Positions 8,593 to 9,603 of a stretch of 9,603 bases of DNA are shown piece after piece. Below the pieces are notes generated by a model. That model was not told the origin of the DNA, ran no database searches, and saw only the letters and a program-made list of their open reading frames with translations. Source of the DNA: JAWKTM01 sp041399085 (GTDB lineage: Bacteria; Planctomycetota; Planctomycetia; Pirellulales; Pirellulaceae); the NCBI GenBank assembly GCA_041399085.1, contig JAWKTM010000122.1, positions 1 through 9,603 of the forward strand. Reading direction: 5' to 3'. Position 1 is the stretch's first letter. Each line of letters starts with the position of its first letter. A program made the position numbers and the translations under genes.

Positions 8593-9603
8593 TTATTGCG
8601 TGGCGACGGTTTCGCCGGACGGCGTTGATTCGCTGGGTGGCGCGAGCTCGTGGATGACTTGCGAATTCGTTCCGTTCCACACTCGCAGCACACTGTCGAA
8701 GCCGCCGGCGATTACGAACTGGCCATCGGGCGAAGCGTCGGCGCTGTAGAGGAAATCGGTCGCGCCGGTGAAGTTGCGGAAGTTTTGGGCGTTGTCACTG
8801 TTGTGCATTCGCGTCGTCTTATCGGCCGAGCATGAAATCGTGTTGACGCTTTGGCCGATGAATCGCACGCTGCTGACCTGCTTGCCGAAGTTCTCGATGA
8901 TGTGAACCCGGTCGCCGTTCTCGGCGTTCCAAATCCGCAGCGAATTATCGGCCCCGCAACTGGCCAGCCGCAGACCGTCGGCTCGCCAATTCACACCCAG
9001 CACGTGGTTCGTGTGCCCCTCGAACGTTCGCAATTGTTCGCCGGTCGCAATGTCGAACATCCGCACATATTTGTCCGCGCCTCCGGAAGCCACGCGCGTG
9101 GAATCGGGCGAGAAGCAAACGCCGAAGATCGCGTCGGTGTGAGCTTCTGGCACGGACATCACCGCCTTGCCATCGGCGACGTTCCAAACCTTGAGCTCAC
9201 CCGTCCGCGAAGGCTCGCCGCCGCCAGTCGCTAACAGCTTGCCGTCGGGGCTGAATGACAATGCCGGGACGCGGTTGATCAAAGTCGCCGGATCGTCGAT
9301 CGAACCGATCGTTCGTTCGAGCATCCACCCTGGATTCAGATTCCACATGCCGGCGGACTTGTCGGACGATCCGGTCAGGATCGTATCGGCATCACGGAAA
9401 GCCAGCGAAACGATTGGGCCGACGTGCCCGACGCAACTCGCCACGGCCTTGCCCGTCTCAGCATCCCAAGTGTGGACGACGCCCATGTCGCCGCCGGTCG
9501 CCAGTTGTCGACTATCGGGCGAAAACGCCACGGCCCGAAGCGGTTGCTCGGCGGCTTGAGCCGCTTGCTGAGCGGCGGTGAGTTCCGTTTCGAGCTTGGC
9601 CAG
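8593..9603 (-). CDS. WD40 beta-propeller protein, C-terminal part (5' end outside window)
   Basis: An open frame runs from the right window edge to the TAA at 8593: 336 codons, with the N-terminus missing. The first 20 or so visible residues, LAKLETELTAAQQAAQAAEQ, look like a coiled coil. Seven WD40 repeats follow, enough for one closed propeller. Their typical turns are AVAFSPDSRQLATGG..VHTWDAETG, SLAF..SDKSAGMWNL, ALSFSPDGKLLATGG..LKVWNVADG, GVCFSPDSTRVASGG..MFDIATGEQLRTFEGH, GVNWRADGLRLASCG..RIWNAENG, SVRF..SCSADKTTRMHN and ADASPDGQFVIAGG..RVWNGTN. A short Ser/Thr/Pro-rich tail (PPSESTPSGETVATQ) ends the protein. Such propellers mediate protein binding. In Planctomycetes they often form the C-terminus of large exported proteins with a c-type cytochrome domain upstream, which is an expectation here, not visible. 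A GTG at 9531 could be mistaken for a start but lies inside repeat 1. Confidence 0.88.
   Translation of the reverse strand: MAKLETELTAAQQAAQAAEQPLRAVAFSPDSRQLATGGDMGVVHTWDAETGKAVASCVGHVGPIVSLAFRDADTILTGSSDKSAGMWNLNPGWMLERTIGSIDDPATLINRVPALSFSPDGKLLATGGGEPSRTGELKVWNVADGKAVMSVPEAHTDAIFGVCFSPDSTRVASGGADKYVRMFDIATGEQLRTFEGHTNHVLGVNWRADGLRLASCGADNSLRIWNAENGDRVHIIENFGKQVSSVRFIGQSVNTISCSADKTTRMHNSDNAQNFRNFTGATDFLYSADASPDGQFVIAGGFDSVLRVWNGTNSQVIHELAPPSESTPSGETVATQ

Noticed and set aside
7578..8693. Long minus-strand reading frame across globin and both palindromic elements
   Set aside because: It overlaps the globin gene in another frame. The Arg/Ser-rich repeats come from the GC-rich 18-mers.

Overview
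The window is GC-rich chromosomal DNA that I place, by inference, in a Planctomycetota bacterium (Pirellulales-like). The grounds are the style of the truncated WD40 protein (an Ala/Gln/Glu coiled coil running into a seven-bladed propeller), the CX3C-type exported peroxiredoxin, the Planctomycetes-like group I truncated globin, and intergenic spaces full of GC-rich hairpins. There is no rRNA, tRNA, plasmid or phage gene, so the assignment rests on protein resemblance alone.

Left part (1-4754, minus strand). A two-gene unit reads leftward: a single-chain pyruvate:ferredoxin/flavodoxin oxidoreductase locus (nifJ-like, 4754 to 1158), then a dihydroorotate dehydrogenase-like flavoprotein (1161 to 121). 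They overlap by four bases (ATGA). The nifJ locus has the full family length (about 1,198 codons) and carries every domain in order. Its first 166 or so codons are intact, but from about 4255 to about 1340 it needs at least fifteen reading-frame switches. Many are one-base changes in short homopolymers, and the encoded residues stay consensus-like. This looks more like damaged consensus sequence than old decay, although every neighbouring gene is intact.

Middle part (4755-7247). An intergenic stretch holds a 16-bp perfect palindrome and a good intrinsic terminator, which ends an exported BCP/PrxQ-type peroxiredoxin (minus). Divergently, on the plus strand, lie undecaprenyl-diphosphatase (uppP, cell-wall lipid carrier recycling) and a single-domain universal stress protein.

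Right part (7248-9603). A repeat-dense zone surrounds an intact truncated globin gene (minus). On its left are fifteen uninterrupted 21-bp units (7324-7638) and a 121-bp nested palindromic element (7652-7772). On its right are a hairpin with an 18-bp-period direct repeat (8307-8355), a second copy of the palindromic element in the same orientation (8368-8483), and a fourfold 18-bp amplification of that copy's right arm. The first 15 bases of the window match the end of the same element in opposite orientation, so a third copy probably lies just outside. The window closes with the 3' part of a WD40 gene (minus) and its terminator.

Functionally, the genes suggest a flexible redox lifestyle (anaerobic-type pyruvate oxidation, peroxide defence, an O2/NO-type globin, a stress protein) beside cell-envelope maintenance. 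No single pathway links the window. The most unusual material is the repeat architecture around the globin gene.
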